The notes beneath the pieces were generated by a model. The model saw only the letters and a program-made list of their open reading frames with translations, did not search any database and was not told where the DNA came from. A program made the translations under genes and the position numbers. From Globisporangium splendens (Eukaryota > Oomycota > Peronosporomycetes > Pythiales > Pythiaceae), in assembly GCA_006386115.1 (NCBI GenBank), contig VFIW01000051.1, positions 270,271 to 334,270 on the forward strand: DNA of 64,000 nucleotides, given 5' to 3'. Shown here in pieces: positions 11,109 through 21,652 of this stretch (positions within the stretch are counted from its first letter, which is position 1; every line of letters begins with the position of its first letter).

Positions 11109-11184
11109 CTTCACTCTTTGCCACCAGTTGATGGATAACAACCATTCGCTGTCGTATCCATCAACTTGGTGGCAAAGAGTGAAG
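11109..11184. repeat. Long imperfect palindrome (27/28-bp arms) between the divergent NTF2-like genes
   Basis: The left arm 11109-11135 (begins CTTCACTCTTTGCCACC) and the right arm 11157-11184 (ends GGTGGCAAAGAGTGAAG) are reverse complements with a single one-base insertion, separated by 21 bp. It lies near the middle of the 832-bp spacer between the two divergent starts (10774 and 11607). It could be a shared regulatory hairpin, the scar of the inversion that made the gene pair, or a short foldback element. Confidence 0.85.
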
Positions 11185-11557
11185 GTCGTGCTGCTCTCAG
11201 CTGACGTCCAAGCCAATCAAATGCAGCATCTTGGCGCTTTGTTCGCGCAGCAATCCGCAACCTGAGGCAAATGCAAAGTAAGGATCCAGGCGCACCAGCC
11301 ATCTGACTGCACAGCGCTTATATCCACAACAGCAACTCATTGAGCTGCTGGCGTGGTGTACACCACGTGATACAAGATGATTGGTCTGTCAATGCTGCAC
11401 CATGGCATCAACGATGGGTGCATCAAATTGAAGTTTGCGCTGCAACTGTCACGTCCTGCATTGCAGAGATCTTGGTCGATCAAGAGCCGCGAAAGTCCCA
11501 ATCGCACATACTACGGTTGGTGATTGGTTAAAAATCATGTGAAGTCCCCAACCCAGC

Positions 11558-11571
11558 TCACTCGTCAATCG
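11558..11571 (+). promoter_or_regulatory. Oomycete initiator-like element before NTF2-like copy 2
   Basis: TCACTCGTCAATCG, 49 bp upstream of the ATG at 11607, matches 11 of 14 positions of the oomycete initiator TCAYTYYNCAWTTT and sits at a typical distance. Confidence 0.4.
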
Positions 11572-11606
11572 TCAGCCACAACAACAAAGCCACCAAACGC
11601 TCCAAC

Positions 11607-12194
11607 ATGCTTCTGCGCAACACGACTCAAGCGTGTCAATTAGCCACTCGTCCGGTGACGGTGCTGTCTGCCGCTCGATCCGCAATGGCGTTCTCCACGC
11701 AGATCCCCAAGAACACCACCGACGAGCCTCCGCGTGGACCGCTCCCGCCGTTCACGCGCGAATCCGCAGCGCTCAAAGTGCGCGCAGCCGAAGACGCATG
11801 GAACTCGCGCGACCCACACAAAGTCGCTCAGGCGTACACCGTCGACAGCCAGTGGCGCAACCGCTCCGAGTTCATCCGCGGCCGCCAAGAGATCGAGGCG
11901 TTCCTCACGCGCAAGTGGAGCGGCGAGGGTGAGTATCGACTCATCAAGGAGCTCTTCGCGTTCGACGGCAACCGCATCGCTGTACGCTTCGCGTACGAGT
12001 GGTTCAGTGTGAGCGAGAAGCAGTGGTACCGTGCGTACGGCAACGAGAACTGGGAGTTCGACGACAAGGGCTACATGGCGAAGCGCTTCGCGTCGATCAA
12101 CGACGTCGCGATCGGGGAGCACGAGCGCAAGTACCACTGGCCGCAGGGCCGTCGCCCAGATGACCACCCGAGTCTGAGCGACCTGGGTCATTAA
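11607..12194 (+). CDS. NTF2-like/SnoaL-type protein (DUF1348), copy 2 with probable mitochondrial presequence
   Basis: Single-exon, 195-residue protein. Residues 30-195 are almost identical to copy 1 at 10256-10774. The first 27 residues ([20 protein letters not shown] and on to RSAMAF) hold several arginines, no acidic residue and hydroxyl/hydrophobic residues, which fits a mitochondrial targeting peptide. An internal ATG at MAFSTQ would give a form without it. So the two genes may supply the same protein to two compartments. The inverted, nearly identical copy suggests a recent duplication or ongoing gene conversion. The function of DUF1348 proteins is not established. Confidence 0.8.
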   Translation: MLLRNTTQACQLATRPVTVLSAARSAMAFSTQIPKNTTDEPPRGPLPPFTRESAALKVRAAEDAWNSRDPHKVAQAYTVDSQWRNRSEFIRGRQEIEAFLTRKWSGEGEYRLIKELFAFDGNRIAVRFAYEWFSVSEKQWYRAYGNENWEFDDKGYMAKRFASINDVAIGEHERKYHWPQGRRPDDHPSLSDLGH

Positions 12195-12512
12195 ATGGAT
12201 AGTGCATACGAACGCGCTCCATAATGGAGAACATGCGAGCACAGGTTGCTCTTTTTCATGCCCATGTTGAAGGTAAAGATCTGTGCAAAGCCGTTTCGTC
12301 CATATGATTGGCAGTAAAGCAAATGCATTCTGTCTTGAACTAGATATTGATTGGTAGTAAAAGCTGACATGAGATCATCCCTTCAAGAATATAACCAATG
12401 AATGCTCGGTTCAAAGTACATAGATACAAACTATTGGCCAAAAAGGATGCATGTGAGTGAATAAAAACAGACAACGACATTTGGAAAGGGAACAAACGAA
12501 CAAGAAGCCAAA
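12195..12512. other. Short intergenic region before the HECT ligase
   Basis: 318 bp between parallel genes, AT-richer than the coding flanks. It must hold the terminator of the NTF2-like gene and the promoter of the ligase; no distinct motif was identified. Confidence 0.5.
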
Positions 12513-15500
12513 ATGTTCCTCCGCGACAAGGACCTCCGGCGCGCGGGCGGCGCGAACGACCAGCGCGCGCGCGTGCTGCAGCGGGCGAAGGAAGAGCGCG
12601 AGGTGCGCTCGCAGCTCAAGGAGAAAGACGGCGTCGCGCGCAGACTGCAGGCGTTCTTGCGCGGCCGCATGGCGGCGATCCGAGCGCGCGCGGGGATACG
12701 GAACGACCTGGACCAGAAGCTCGGCGACATCGCCAAGCTCAAGCAGATCCTGCAGAATCCGAGCATGGCGCTACCGCCTGACGTGCTCTTCGACGTGCGT
12801 AGACCCGCTAGCCTCTATTGTGTGTCTGTGTGGATATGTTAGGTTGTGTGCTTTATCGTATGATGCTGCTTTGTGTGTGTAGTTGCTGCGGAAGCTGTTG
12901 TTCTCGTACCGAGGTAGTGACCAAGATCGCGAGCGTTTAGTACAGCTGGCGTCATGTTTCGCGGATGCGCTACGTGGAGATAATGGCACAGGCTTGGCGA
13001 GCGCAGTCTCAGATCCGCAGCGGCGGTGGATGCTGCAGCGGTTGCTTGATCTTTGTATCCAATCTTCGTCTTCGCCACTGTTTAAAGTGGTGACTGCATT
13101 CGTCGAAGCGTCTTTTGAATTGCGACAGTATGTCGTGTCTGGTCAGTTGGCTATAATGGAGCCTTTGTATGAGAAGACGATGCTGTTCAGTAGCATGGAG
13201 ACATCCACGTTGGCGCAATTCGTGCGACGAGTGCTTGTGCACATGCAGAGCCACCCACGAGCGACATCCTCAATGGCTGCAGCGAGAAAAGCTTGCTGCA
13301 GCGAGCTCATGGATTTAGTTATGCAAATAATGAGCAAGTTTCCATCAAATGAGCTCATTAAAGCGTTCATCGAGGAGGTACGCAAGCAGCCATGATGATG
13401 TGCGCGATAATTTTGTCGTTACCTTATTCATTGTATGTGAACGATATGATATTACGGAGTAGGTGATCTCGGTGCCATTGCTGCACGAAGTTGTGGCGAT
13501 CGACCAGTTGCTTCACCGTGCAGAGCCTCGCATGTGGGAACGACTCGTTGCGATTGCTGCGTCGTTATCGTTTGTGGATCTTCCAGATTCCCCCATCGTG
13601 GGGATCCCGTCGTCGACTTGGCTACTTGGAAATCTCCTGTGGATTTCGGAAAGGTAACTCGTGTTGTTAGTTTGTATCTGTATCTGTAACTCGCTGGTTT
13701 GCCTATTAATGCTCGTTTCTTTTGCAATTACATGTAGAGTTGAGGGCAAGACGCCTCAACTCGTCCGAAATGAAACACAATTGCTGACAAAGTTGCTTCA
13801 GACAGTGCCACCGGAGACATATGCTGCCAATGGTGTCGCTGTATCGTGGACAAAGGTATCCGATTCCCACTCGGTGCCCGTCGTGTACCCCGAGGCGTTG
13901 AATGATCAGCTCCAGATTCTGTTGCGAGATCGGTACGTGCGAAGCATGTGCAACAGCGTCTTGTGGTTTAACTCGGAGTGCCTTCGTCACCCGCTATCGT
14001 CGGTTCGCCCCACTCCAATGTACCCGACTGCACCAACACTTGCGGTATGTTTTTACAAGAATGTGTCATGTTGAAATCGGTTCCCCAAACGACTGAGTCA
14101 CTGTGTTCTTGTTGTTTTCTCTACACTAATAGGAGCAATACGGATTTGGCGACATTGCATCGGAATCATCGTTCACAGGCTCATTCTCAGCGACGTGGAA
14201 AAAGATGAAGTCGATCGGAAAAACAAGCTGGGCTCGCAATCTGCTCGAGAAAGCCGGGCTTCGACGCAAGCATCGCAACGAATATGGCGATTCCAGCAAC
14301 GCCGAACGTTTGAGCCTATCAAACACTTCAGCATCGGCGCGCAAACTCGCAGCTTCTGGTGCCACGTCTGACTCGAAACCATCCACTACGTTAATTTCGA
14401 ATTCGCTGGAGAAGGTGGCGCTCGGTCGTAAACCGTTTGCGCTGGAGAATGTGAAGGCGTTTTCGCTACTCTGGGCAACGTTCCTCTTCCGCTGGGGACG
14501 CCAGCACAATAAGATCCAGCCTCACGGCATGAAAGTACTGAACACACTTGCGTTTTATCAGTGCGCGACAAGCAATGGTAACGGTGAACAAGGAAAACCA
14601 ACGTCGTCACTGGTCCATTTCCTGTGGTGCGTGCTCCAAGAGACTCGAAACTTTGAGGAATTTGCAAAGGTACCAAAGTTGCTATCGTCCACCATTCCGA
14701 AACAGCGAGTGCCTAACCCTGAATGCTGCATATGTACAGGATGTTGACTTGGTGCGCGCCAAATGCTCCGACGCCTATGTGTGCACGCTCGCGCTCTTCT
14801 GTATGACGTACAATCATCTGCTTGCCGTGGTGGATGACGAAGAGGTTGGTTGCAGTCTCACGAACGAGTCATTCGCATTATGACTGATGTCATCTTCTTT
14901 CCGCGTATTTCGCTTGCAGATGTATGAGGAAGAGTACCCACTGCCTTTGTTCCAAGTCGAGCGACTCGTGCTTTCGTTAAAGCGCGCTCTGCATGCAGCA
15001 TATTGGGTGCATGGTAACGTGTCGGATGCTCCGACAAAATCGGATCCATGGGGCTTTGACTTTGGGATGTTTGTCATCGATGGCGCGACGGCGTTGATGC
15101 GCGATCTGTACAACCGCTGCTCTCGACGACCATTCTGCAATGTTACGAGCTGGTACGCTATTCACTGGTCTTGAATCGTAGTAGGTCTGTTCTCTTACGC
15201 TTCTTTGTTGCTTTCTGCCTGCTTGCCCCGATGTCATGCCTTTAGGAGTATGCAAGAGCTGGACAGCAATCAACTCATTGAAGAGGTGATCCTCGGTACC
15301 CCACGTGCCAACAAGCTCATTTCCTCGATGCCGTACCTCGTGCCATTCCCTGATCGAGTCAAGCTCTTCCAGCGCATCATCAAAGTGGACAAGGAAACCC
15401 ATCAAGGGGACGGCGGCTCCGTGTATCGCATTCGCATCCGTCGCGGCATGATTCTCGAGGACGGACTCACGAGGCTGAACGTGATTCAGTCGAATCTGAA

Positions 15501-16671
15501 GAAGCGCATCAACGTCGTGTTTGTGAATGCTGCCGGACGCGAAGAAGTGGGCATCGATGCCGGTGGATTGTTTAAAGAGTTCTGGCTGGACTTGTCCAAC
15601 CTCGCCTTCGACCTTCAGTACGGTCTCTTCCTCACAACGAGCGACCAGTTGCTGTACCCGAATCCGTTCTCGGCGTCCAACCACTTCTCGCGCGAGAGCG
15701 ACCACTTGACGCTGTTCCAGTTTGTCGGTCGGATCCTCGGGAAAGCGCTGTACGAAGGGATCGTCGTGGAGCCCAAATTTGCGCATTTCTTCCTGTCGAA
15801 GCTGCTGCACTCGTTCAACCACTTGAACGACCTCCCGTCGCTTGATCCGGAAATCTACAAGGTAATGAGATGTGTCTTGGCTACACCATTGATCGAGGCG
15901 AAGCACTAACTGCGTGCTATTTTGACTGCACAAAACCAACTTAGAACCTCATGTTTCTCAAGACTTATGACGGTGACGTCGAGGACCTTGGCTTGACATT
16001 TACGGTCGTTCAAGACGTGTTTGGCGATCAACAGGAGATCGAGTTGCTTCCCGGTAAGGACCAAACACAGCATGCTGCATTTTGCACACACAGATCGCTT
16101 ATCTCTTTTGGCGTTGATGACATTAGGTGGAGGCAACATTGCGGTCAGCAACCACAACAAGACGCGGTACATTCACCTGGTGGCCAATTATTACCTCAAC
16201 ACGCAGATTCGATCACAATGCGCAGCGTTCCGGGCGGGTCTCAACGATCTCATCGACGTCCGATGGCTCCAAATGTTCAACGAGCCGGAGCTCCAAGTGC
16301 TCATTTCGGGCAAAGACGGACACATTGATATCGACGACTTGAAGGCGAACACAAAGTACGCCGGTGGGTACTACGCGATGGACAAGCGCGTGGCATGGTT
16401 CTGGCAGGCGCTGCACAGTTTCTCGCCGTCGGAGCAAGCCGCGTTTCTGCGATTCACGACGAGTTGCCAGCGTGCGCCGTCGCTGGGGTTCAGCAGCCTG
16501 ACGCCACCGTTTTGCATCCAGAAGATCCCGATCCACCAGGACGACGAGCTCCTGCCAAGTTCCTCGACGTGCTTCAACACGCTCAAGCTCCCGACGTACT
16601 CGTCTTACAAGGTGCTCCGCGCCAAGCTTCTGATCTCAATCTCGTCCGGCGCCGGCTTCGAAATGACGTAA
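12513..16671 (+). CDS. UBE3C: HECT-type E3 ubiquitin ligase, UBE3C/Hul5-like
   Basis: Ten exons: 12513-12794, 12883-13377, 13463-13653, 13738-14044, 14133-14669, 14740-14844, 14920-15152, 15246-15861, 15945-16053 and 16127-16671. All introns are GT-AG, 70-93 nt, and the phases join to one 1139-residue frame. The N-terminus has an IQ-like helix (VARRLQAFLRGRMAA) as in UBE3C, followed by the helical middle region. The HECT domain fills the last three exons: the N-lobe has AGREEVGIDAGGLFKEFWLD and LGKALYEGIVVEPKFA; the C-lobe has GGGNIAVSNHNKTRYI and LPSSSTCFNTLKLP, whose Cys is the thioester-forming residue. Length fits UBE3C (about 1080 in human). UBE3C/Hul5 enzymes extend ubiquitin chains on proteasome-bound substrates in cytosol and nucleus. 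The donor of intron 6 (GTTGGT) is weak but required by frame. Confidence 0.9.
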
Positions 16672-16675
16672 AAGT

Positions 16676-16695
16676 CACACACACACACACACACA
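16676..16695. repeat. (CA)10 microsatellite
   Basis: Twenty bases of perfect CA dinucleotide repeat lie four bases after the stop of the HECT ligase, within the 131-bp gap between the convergent ligase and ankyrin genes, so probably in the 3' UTR. Confidence 0.95.
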
Positions 16696-16802
16696 AGACA
16701 CTCCCCATGCGCGTATGAACCAAACATTACGCATTCAACGTTTATATAAAACAAACAACAGGCAGGACTTGAGATCTGTTTCTCTTCAGGTTTATGCAGT
16801 TC

Positions 16803-18179
16803 CTAGAAGCCCAGCGTTTGCTGATACATCTGCAGGAGCTCGAGCTCTGGCGTGAGCTCCTTGTACTCCTCCACGGCTTTGACGTTGCCCATGATGTACG
16901 CGACGATCTCGTCGTGACCGCGGCTCTCTGCGTGCTGCACGGCCTCGTAGCTGCATCCTGGAGATCGGTCGGGAAAGAGGTACTTGACGACCTCCAAATG
17001 GCCATTCATCGCCGCACTGTCGACCGCATCAGTGGTGCACCCTTCGCTGCGGTTTTCGCAGAGAAACCGGACAATCTCAAAGTGGCCATGACCCGCAGCA
17101 GCATCCATCGCGCTCGTCGTACAGCCTTCATTGCGGTTCTCGTGGAGGAATCGCACGATGTCGAGGTGGCCGTTAGCCGCGGCTTCGTCCATCGCATACG
17201 TCGTACAGCCTTCCGTGCGGTGCTCGTGGAGGGACCGCACGACGTCCAAGTACCCATTTGCAGCGGCATTCGACATGGCGTTTACGGTGCAACCTTCCGA
17301 TCGATGCTCATGCAGGAACTTGACGATATCCAGATGACCATGTTCCGCCGCAGCGTTCATGGCGTACGTTGCGAACGCGTACCCGTGCTCATGGAACCAG
17401 CGCACGAGATCGAGGTCGCCGTGGCTCGCGATCATGTCCGGCTCGGGGTAATACAACTTGAGAGCAGACGCCGAAGGACAATGGTGGTGCAGCCAGTCGA
17501 TGATCTCGAGATTCCGCCCTTTGTGCACCGCAACCTGCATGAGCGACGGCTGCCACGGCCACGTGGAGTACTCGAGAGTGAGCTGGCAGAGGTAGATCAG
17601 TAGCTCCAAGCGTCCGAACACCACGGCGCATCGAAACAGGTCTTCATCGAACGCTATCATGCCGCTTAATGCGTAGTATGGGTCCTCCTGCAGGTGATAC
17701 AGGAATGCGAGCATGTCCAAGTCGTTCTCCGCGACCGCGAGCTGTGAGAACGAGGGAAAGCCGTCGATGAGCTTCGGGTACATGTGCGGGTCGTACTTGT
17801 GGTCCGCTCGAGCGTCCGTATCCTCGTACTTTGGGTACGTGGCGGTGATGAAGTCCCCGACCACGGAGGGCCAACCAGGCAGCCAGGTACAGACTTGATG
17901 CAGCAGCGTGCGGTCCGTGAGCACGATCCTCATGGGCGAGGAGCTCTTGAAGCAGAGCATGGGCTCAGAGGCTACTGGCGGCTTTGGCTCAGCGCCGACA
18001 GGCGGCATGCTGGTGCTCATGCTGGTGCGATGTGGCGGGTCTTCCTTGCTGGCTTGTGTTTGTCCACCGGAGAACGTCGAAATGAAAAAAGGAGACGATG
18101 ATTCGTTCTTCATGGTGATGGGGATGGACGGAGGACGAGGAGCTACTGTTGGGTTCATTGAGTGCGGATGAGCGGCCAT
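16803..18179 (-). CDS. Ankyrin-repeat protein of the oomycete HLDIV type
   Basis: Single-exon, 458-residue protein. The first 80 residues are a disordered Ser/Pro/Met-rich leader; a conserved oomycete-style N-terminal section follows (LLHQVCTWLPGWPSVVGDFI). The C-terminal half is a run of about seven to eight ankyrin units of roughly 27 residues with the pattern AMdxAAxxGHLDIVRFLHExRxEGCT, ending PGCSYEAVQHAESRGHDEIV. These repeats form a protein-binding solenoid; the partner is unknown. The ATG at 18179 (MAAHPHS) is preferred to the in-frame ATG at 18263, whose extra residues are Trp/Cys-rich and atypical. Such proteins are very numerous in Phytophthora and Pythium. The gene is convergent with the HECT ligase. 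Confidence 0.8.
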   Translation of the reverse strand: MAAHPHSMNPTVAPRPPSIPITMKNESSSPFFISTFSGGQTQASKEDPPHRTSMSTSMPPVGAEPKPPVASEPMLCFKSSSPMRIVLTDRTLLHQVCTWLPGWPSVVGDFITATYPKYEDTDARADHKYDPHMYPKLIDGFPSFSQLAVAENDLDMLAFLYHLQEDPYYALSGMIAFDEDLFRCAVVFGRLELLIYLCQLTLEYSTWPWQPSLMQVAVHKGRNLEIIDWLHHHCPSASALKLYYPEPDMIASHGDLDLVRWFHEHGYAFATYAMNAAAEHGHLDIVKFLHEHRSEGCTVNAMSNAAANGYLDVVRSLHEHRTEGCTTYAMDEAAANGHLDIVRFLHENRNEGCTTSAMDAAAGHGHFEIVRFLCENRSEGCTTDAVDSAAMNGHLEVVKYLFPDRSPGCSYEAVQHAESRGHDEIVAYIMGNVKAVEEYKELTPELELLQMYQQTLGF

Positions 18180-18735
18180 CGTTAGATTCTCGTTGCCTTC
18201 CCTTCCTGCATGCCACCACCATGGCCACATGCAACAAGACCGAGTGCGGACAACAACTAACAAGCAGGGAGTGACAAGGATTCAAAGGCAGTCTTCCACC
18301 TGGTGCCAAACTGAGAACGCCTCGCGTGAAGAGAGAGAAGGTGGGTGATGATTTTAATCACTTTAGTGTGCATTCTTGAAGGCATGTGGATGAGCAGAGA
18401 GAGTGCCCTCACGTGCCAGCGTTGGGTTCATGCTCGCCGTCCACGGCCAATGAACATCAACGACAACCACTTAGCAGATCTATCCTGAAAGCAATGACGT
18501 CCATGCACTGCTGCCCACTCGAGAGATCGAATCTAAGCCACGACACACTCAAGACCAATCAAATAACGGAGACCGTCATGGATTAATATTCGGGTGTATA
18601 GATGCATCTGTATATATTGCCCCCATCCCTCGGAGCGCGTTTTCGCATGCAAGGCAGATCCATTGCGCTTCCTTTCAAGCCCCCACGAGTTCACGCAATA
18701 GACTCGATGTCTGGGTAGGCACTTTTGCCTTTCGC
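18180..18735. other. Intergenic region, no gene seen
   Basis: 556 bp between the 5' end of the ankyrin gene and the 3' end of the second kinase-like gene; only short open frames. Confidence 0.5.
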
Positions 18736-19920
18736 TTAGGCATAATGCGTGATGAGGTAGAGGATGACGCCGCATCCGATCATGAGCACAGGCGTGTCCA
18801 TCGTGTGAGGAGCAGTGGCTTCGGCGTACGCCATGGTCGGCGGCAGGATGAGCATCGCCAAGAGCACCTGGTGGAAGTTGGCAAAGTCCGCGTGCTGGAG
18901 CGCCGGGAAGATCATGCCCGAGAGGAACACGCACGCACTGCCTTCCCAGCTGCGAGTGTACTTGTTCTTGGAGAAGCAGCTGCGCGTCTTGTACTTGTGT
19001 TTGCCCCACGCGATGCCCACAGGCTCAGCGAGCCCGTCGCCGATGCCCGTGATGAACACGATGATGAACGTCAGCGCTCCCTGGTCCGCGAAGAGCCACT
19101 TAAAGAACAGCAAAATAATCATCCCCGGCGCGATATTGCCCGCGATGATCCACGTGAGCGTGTGTGGACGGTCTTCGGGGCGGTCGAGCGAGTTGAACTG
19201 GAGCATGAAGAACTTGGAGCGCTCGCGGATCGGCTTGATGAGCACGAGGAAGCCGAGCATGCTGAAGAAATCGCCCCACGCGAGTGACAGCGGGCCGCTC
19301 ACCTCGGACTTGATCACCAGCGGCACCATGTACGCGGCAAAGTGCTGCAGCTTACGGGTGTAGTTGACCTTGAACTTGGACGACTTGTTCGTGATGATGT
19401 ACCCTTTCTCATTGACATCGCAGTAATGACGGCACACCATGCCGCCCAGGAGCGATACGAGTACCATCACGCCCAGCTTCGGCGTCTGCATGATCCAAAA
19501 GTGGCCCGACGTGAGCAATTGTGGCTCGTAGATGTACGTCAACACGATGAGCAGCGCCAAATACAGCATCATGCCGACGAAAAACACCAAGTCAAACGTG
19601 TTGAGCCAGCTCTCTTCGTAGTCGCCAGCGACATCGCCTTCTTCAACCAGCGAGCTCTTTGGGCGATCGATCTGGTTCAGCGGCGTCGACTGGTTGGTCG
19701 TGACAGCGCCGTAGGACGGCTTGGCGCTGTACTTTGGCAGCGTCGGCGACCCAGGCACCTTCCAGATCACGCGCAGCAAGATATAGATCAGCACGAGCGA
19801 GACGACAGGCAGCAGACCGATGATCAGGCTCTGGGTGAGCGTGATTTCATGGTCCCAGTTCTTCGGCACGGCCGCAGCGACGAGCGCTGAAGAGGGAGCA
19901 GCAGCAGCAACCGACGCCAT
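18736..19920 (-). CDS. Polyprenol/phytol-kinase-like integral membrane protein, copy B
   Basis: A 394-residue paralogue of the protein at 4226-5392, highly similar from the first membrane segment (QSLIIGLLPVVSLVLIYILL) to the end, and sharing the hallmarks TRKLQHF, GDGLAEPVG, WGKHKYKT and SWEGSACVF. The greatest differences are in the N-terminal 30 residues and the soluble linker, where copy A has a histidine run and copy B has Tyr/Ser/Thr. The start at 19920 (MASVAAAAP) is the only good ATG. The family phosphorylates isoprenoid or lipid alcohols in membranes; the substrate is unknown. Both copies face the same way 13 kb apart with unrelated genes between them, so this is not a simple tandem pair. 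Confidence 0.75.
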   Translation of the reverse strand: MASVAAAAPSSALVAAAVPKNWDHEITLTQSLIIGLLPVVSLVLIYILLRVIWKVPGSPTLPKYSAKPSYGAVTTNQSTPLNQIDRPKSSLVEEGDVAGDYEESWLNTFDLVFFVGMMLYLALLIVLTYIYEPQLLTSGHFWIMQTPKLGVMVLVSLLGGMVCRHYCDVNEKGYIITNKSSKFKVNYTRKLQHFAAYMVPLVIKSEVSGPLSLAWGDFFSMLGFLVLIKPIRERSKFFMLQFNSLDRPEDRPHTLTWIIAGNIAPGMIILLFFKWLFADQGALTFIIVFITGIGDGLAEPVGIAWGKHKYKTRSCFSKNKYTRSWEGSACVFLSGMIFPALQHADFANFHQVLLAMLILPPTMAYAEATAPHTMDTPVLMIGCGVILYLITHYA

Positions 19921-20587
19921 GGAAGTTCAGCTTGCAAAACGACGCGAAACGCAGAAAACCAAAGCCAGCGTGGTGAGACGAGATGGCGAATGAGTGGAGT
20001 CTGGCCTGCACGCAATGTGTGCCGGTGGCACGAGCACTGCGCGGGTGGTTACAATAAATGTGACTCTTCAAGGTTGCAACGGCGGGACCGCGGTTCACCC
20101 ACACGAGACTCAATGAGGCTGGGCAATGTGCAACTTGGGACCGGTTCAGATCCTTCGTGTCGTTCGTGGCGAAAGGACGCATGCCACGGAAGACTCGGCA
20201 AGGGATCGTGCCGCACGTGACGTGCGTGGCACGCCAGCCGACGGAGCAAGAGGAAGCGGAGCCATTGCGCGTCGCATCTGATTGGGGTTCTTTTTTTGTT
20301 TTTCTGGGTGGTTGCCAGTCAGGCTGACACATGTCTTCTTGCTTTCTCTGCCTCCAGCCCTCTCTCGTGACTTTTGGATCGTGGACGCAACGAGCGGTTG
20401 ACAAAAGCGCCAAGAAACACAAGTTGCGCTCTTTCCTCGCGGCTTCTTTTCGTTGGTTTTGTTTGAAGAACAACTAGAGAAAGAAAACTCGCTGCAACCT
20501 TTCGCAAAGTGATCATCACTCTTTTGCATCGATAGCTGCTCAATTAATTGAGACTGTGGTCAGCAAAGGAGCTCCGAGTTCGGCGTC
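19921..20587. other. Divergent promoter region
   Basis: 667 bp between the divergent starts of kinase-like copy B (19920) and the secreted cysteine-repeat protein (20588). The minus-strand frames of 127-208 codons here have no recognisable content and overlap one another. Confidence 0.5.
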
Positions 20588-21320
20588 ATGAGCTCGAAGG
20601 TCTGTGCGTCTCCGCTATGGACGACAATGGTGGTTGCCTCAGTGTGGATTCTCAGCGTGCAGGTACGCGTACAATCTCCAATTTTTCAGCATTGGCGAAT
20701 CCCTCGTGTTGATTGGTCAGCGCTCGTTTGCACCTTCTAGGCATGCTTCGACGATATGCTGTTGTGTCCTGGTGGCGATATTCAATCTCGAGATCCGTCT
20801 CGTGGGTGCGAGTTTGGTCAACGCATTGAGATCGACGCCCAAATGGTAAGCAACACACCTCAAATGTTGATGCGAGTACGAAGACTCACTTATCCCCGCA
20901 TGCATCTAGAGCGATAGCTGCGATCCGGACGAATTCAAATGTGACAATGGCGCAATCGTGCGACGCGATCCTGGAAATCGGTGCCAGTTCTCATCGTGTT
21001 CAAGCGCCGCCACCGATGGCGCACCTCCTTCATCACCAGATGGGAAACCACTTTCGAACGACGGCAACGGCAGTCCTTCGACGACAGGCACTCGGTCGTC
21101 TGACCAATGCACAAAGGACGCGTTCGTTTGCCCCGGTGGCTTTTTCGTGCACCGTAATGCGTCAAATGGCTGTCAATTCAACGCGTGCCCCGAACTCCAA
21201 GACGGATGTCCAACGGATCAGCGGCACTGCGGTAACAACGTCGTACTGAAAAGAAACCGCAACAACCACTGCAAGTTCGACGAATGCCCCTCATCAGCAG
21301 CCGCACAAGGAAAGCGCTGA
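20588..21320 (+). CDS. Secreted cysteine-rich repeat protein
   Basis: Three exons (20588-20662, 20741-20845, 20910-21320; introns of 78 and 64 nt, GT-AG, phase 0) give a 196-residue protein. Exon 1 codes almost exactly a signal peptide: MSSKVCASPLWTTMVVASVW followed by ILSVQ. The mature chain has four units of the form C-x5-C-x2-G-x4-R-x4-N-x-C-x-F-x2-C, clearest in the last three (for example CDNGAIVRRDPGNRCQF and CGNNVVLKRNRNNHCKF), separated by Ser/Pro/Gly/Asp-rich linkers. The even number of cysteines suggests disulphides in an extracellular protein. Similar repeats occur in secreted proteins of oomycetes; the role is not established and no RxLR or Kazal motif is present. Confidence 0.75.
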
Positions 21321-21652
21321 GTATATGGCTAAGTCGGTGTCCGCAACGGTGCTTCGCTAAATGCAAGGATGCTGTCATATTTGCTGCTCAAGCCCGAGCG
21401 TTGTAGTCATCTCTGTTGTGCCAAGGTGCATTGAGGCAAACGATATCGTAGGTTGGATCGTCCAACCTGGCTCGACTTCAACTTCCCTGCAACCTGCCCG
21501 AAATAATACCTGCCATCAGCAAATAACCTTTTATAATATACATTATGTAGCCCACATAGAAATGGATTTACCTGCAGCATTGCATATCTCCACCTTTGTG
21601 CGCTTGAATCTCGAAATGCGAATTGGGAGGCAACTCGCCTCGCGCCGGGACG
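21321..21652. other. Intergenic region before the SPRING1-like gene
   Basis: 332 bp between parallel genes. Nothing distinctive was seen; it should hold the promoter of the downstream gene. Confidence 0.5.

Larger units (their letters stand above)
10775..11606. other. Divergent promoter region of the NTF2-like pair
   Basis: The 832-bp spacer serves both genes. It contains the long palindrome at 11109-11184 and an initiator-like site at 11558. Apart from the palindrome the two halves are not mirror images, so the inverted duplication copied little promoter sequence or the promoters have since diverged. Confidence 0.6.

Noticed and set aside
14977..15939. 320-codon minus-strand frame in the HECT ligase
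   Set aside because: It lies across two HECT-domain introns and the exon between them, and is a frame shadow.
16794..17603. 269-codon frame opposite the ankyrin gene
   Set aside because: Mirror of the ankyrin repeats; no independent support.
18745..19890. Plus-strand frames opposite kinase-like copy B
   Set aside because: Arg/His/Asp-rich shadow translations that also occur opposite copy A.
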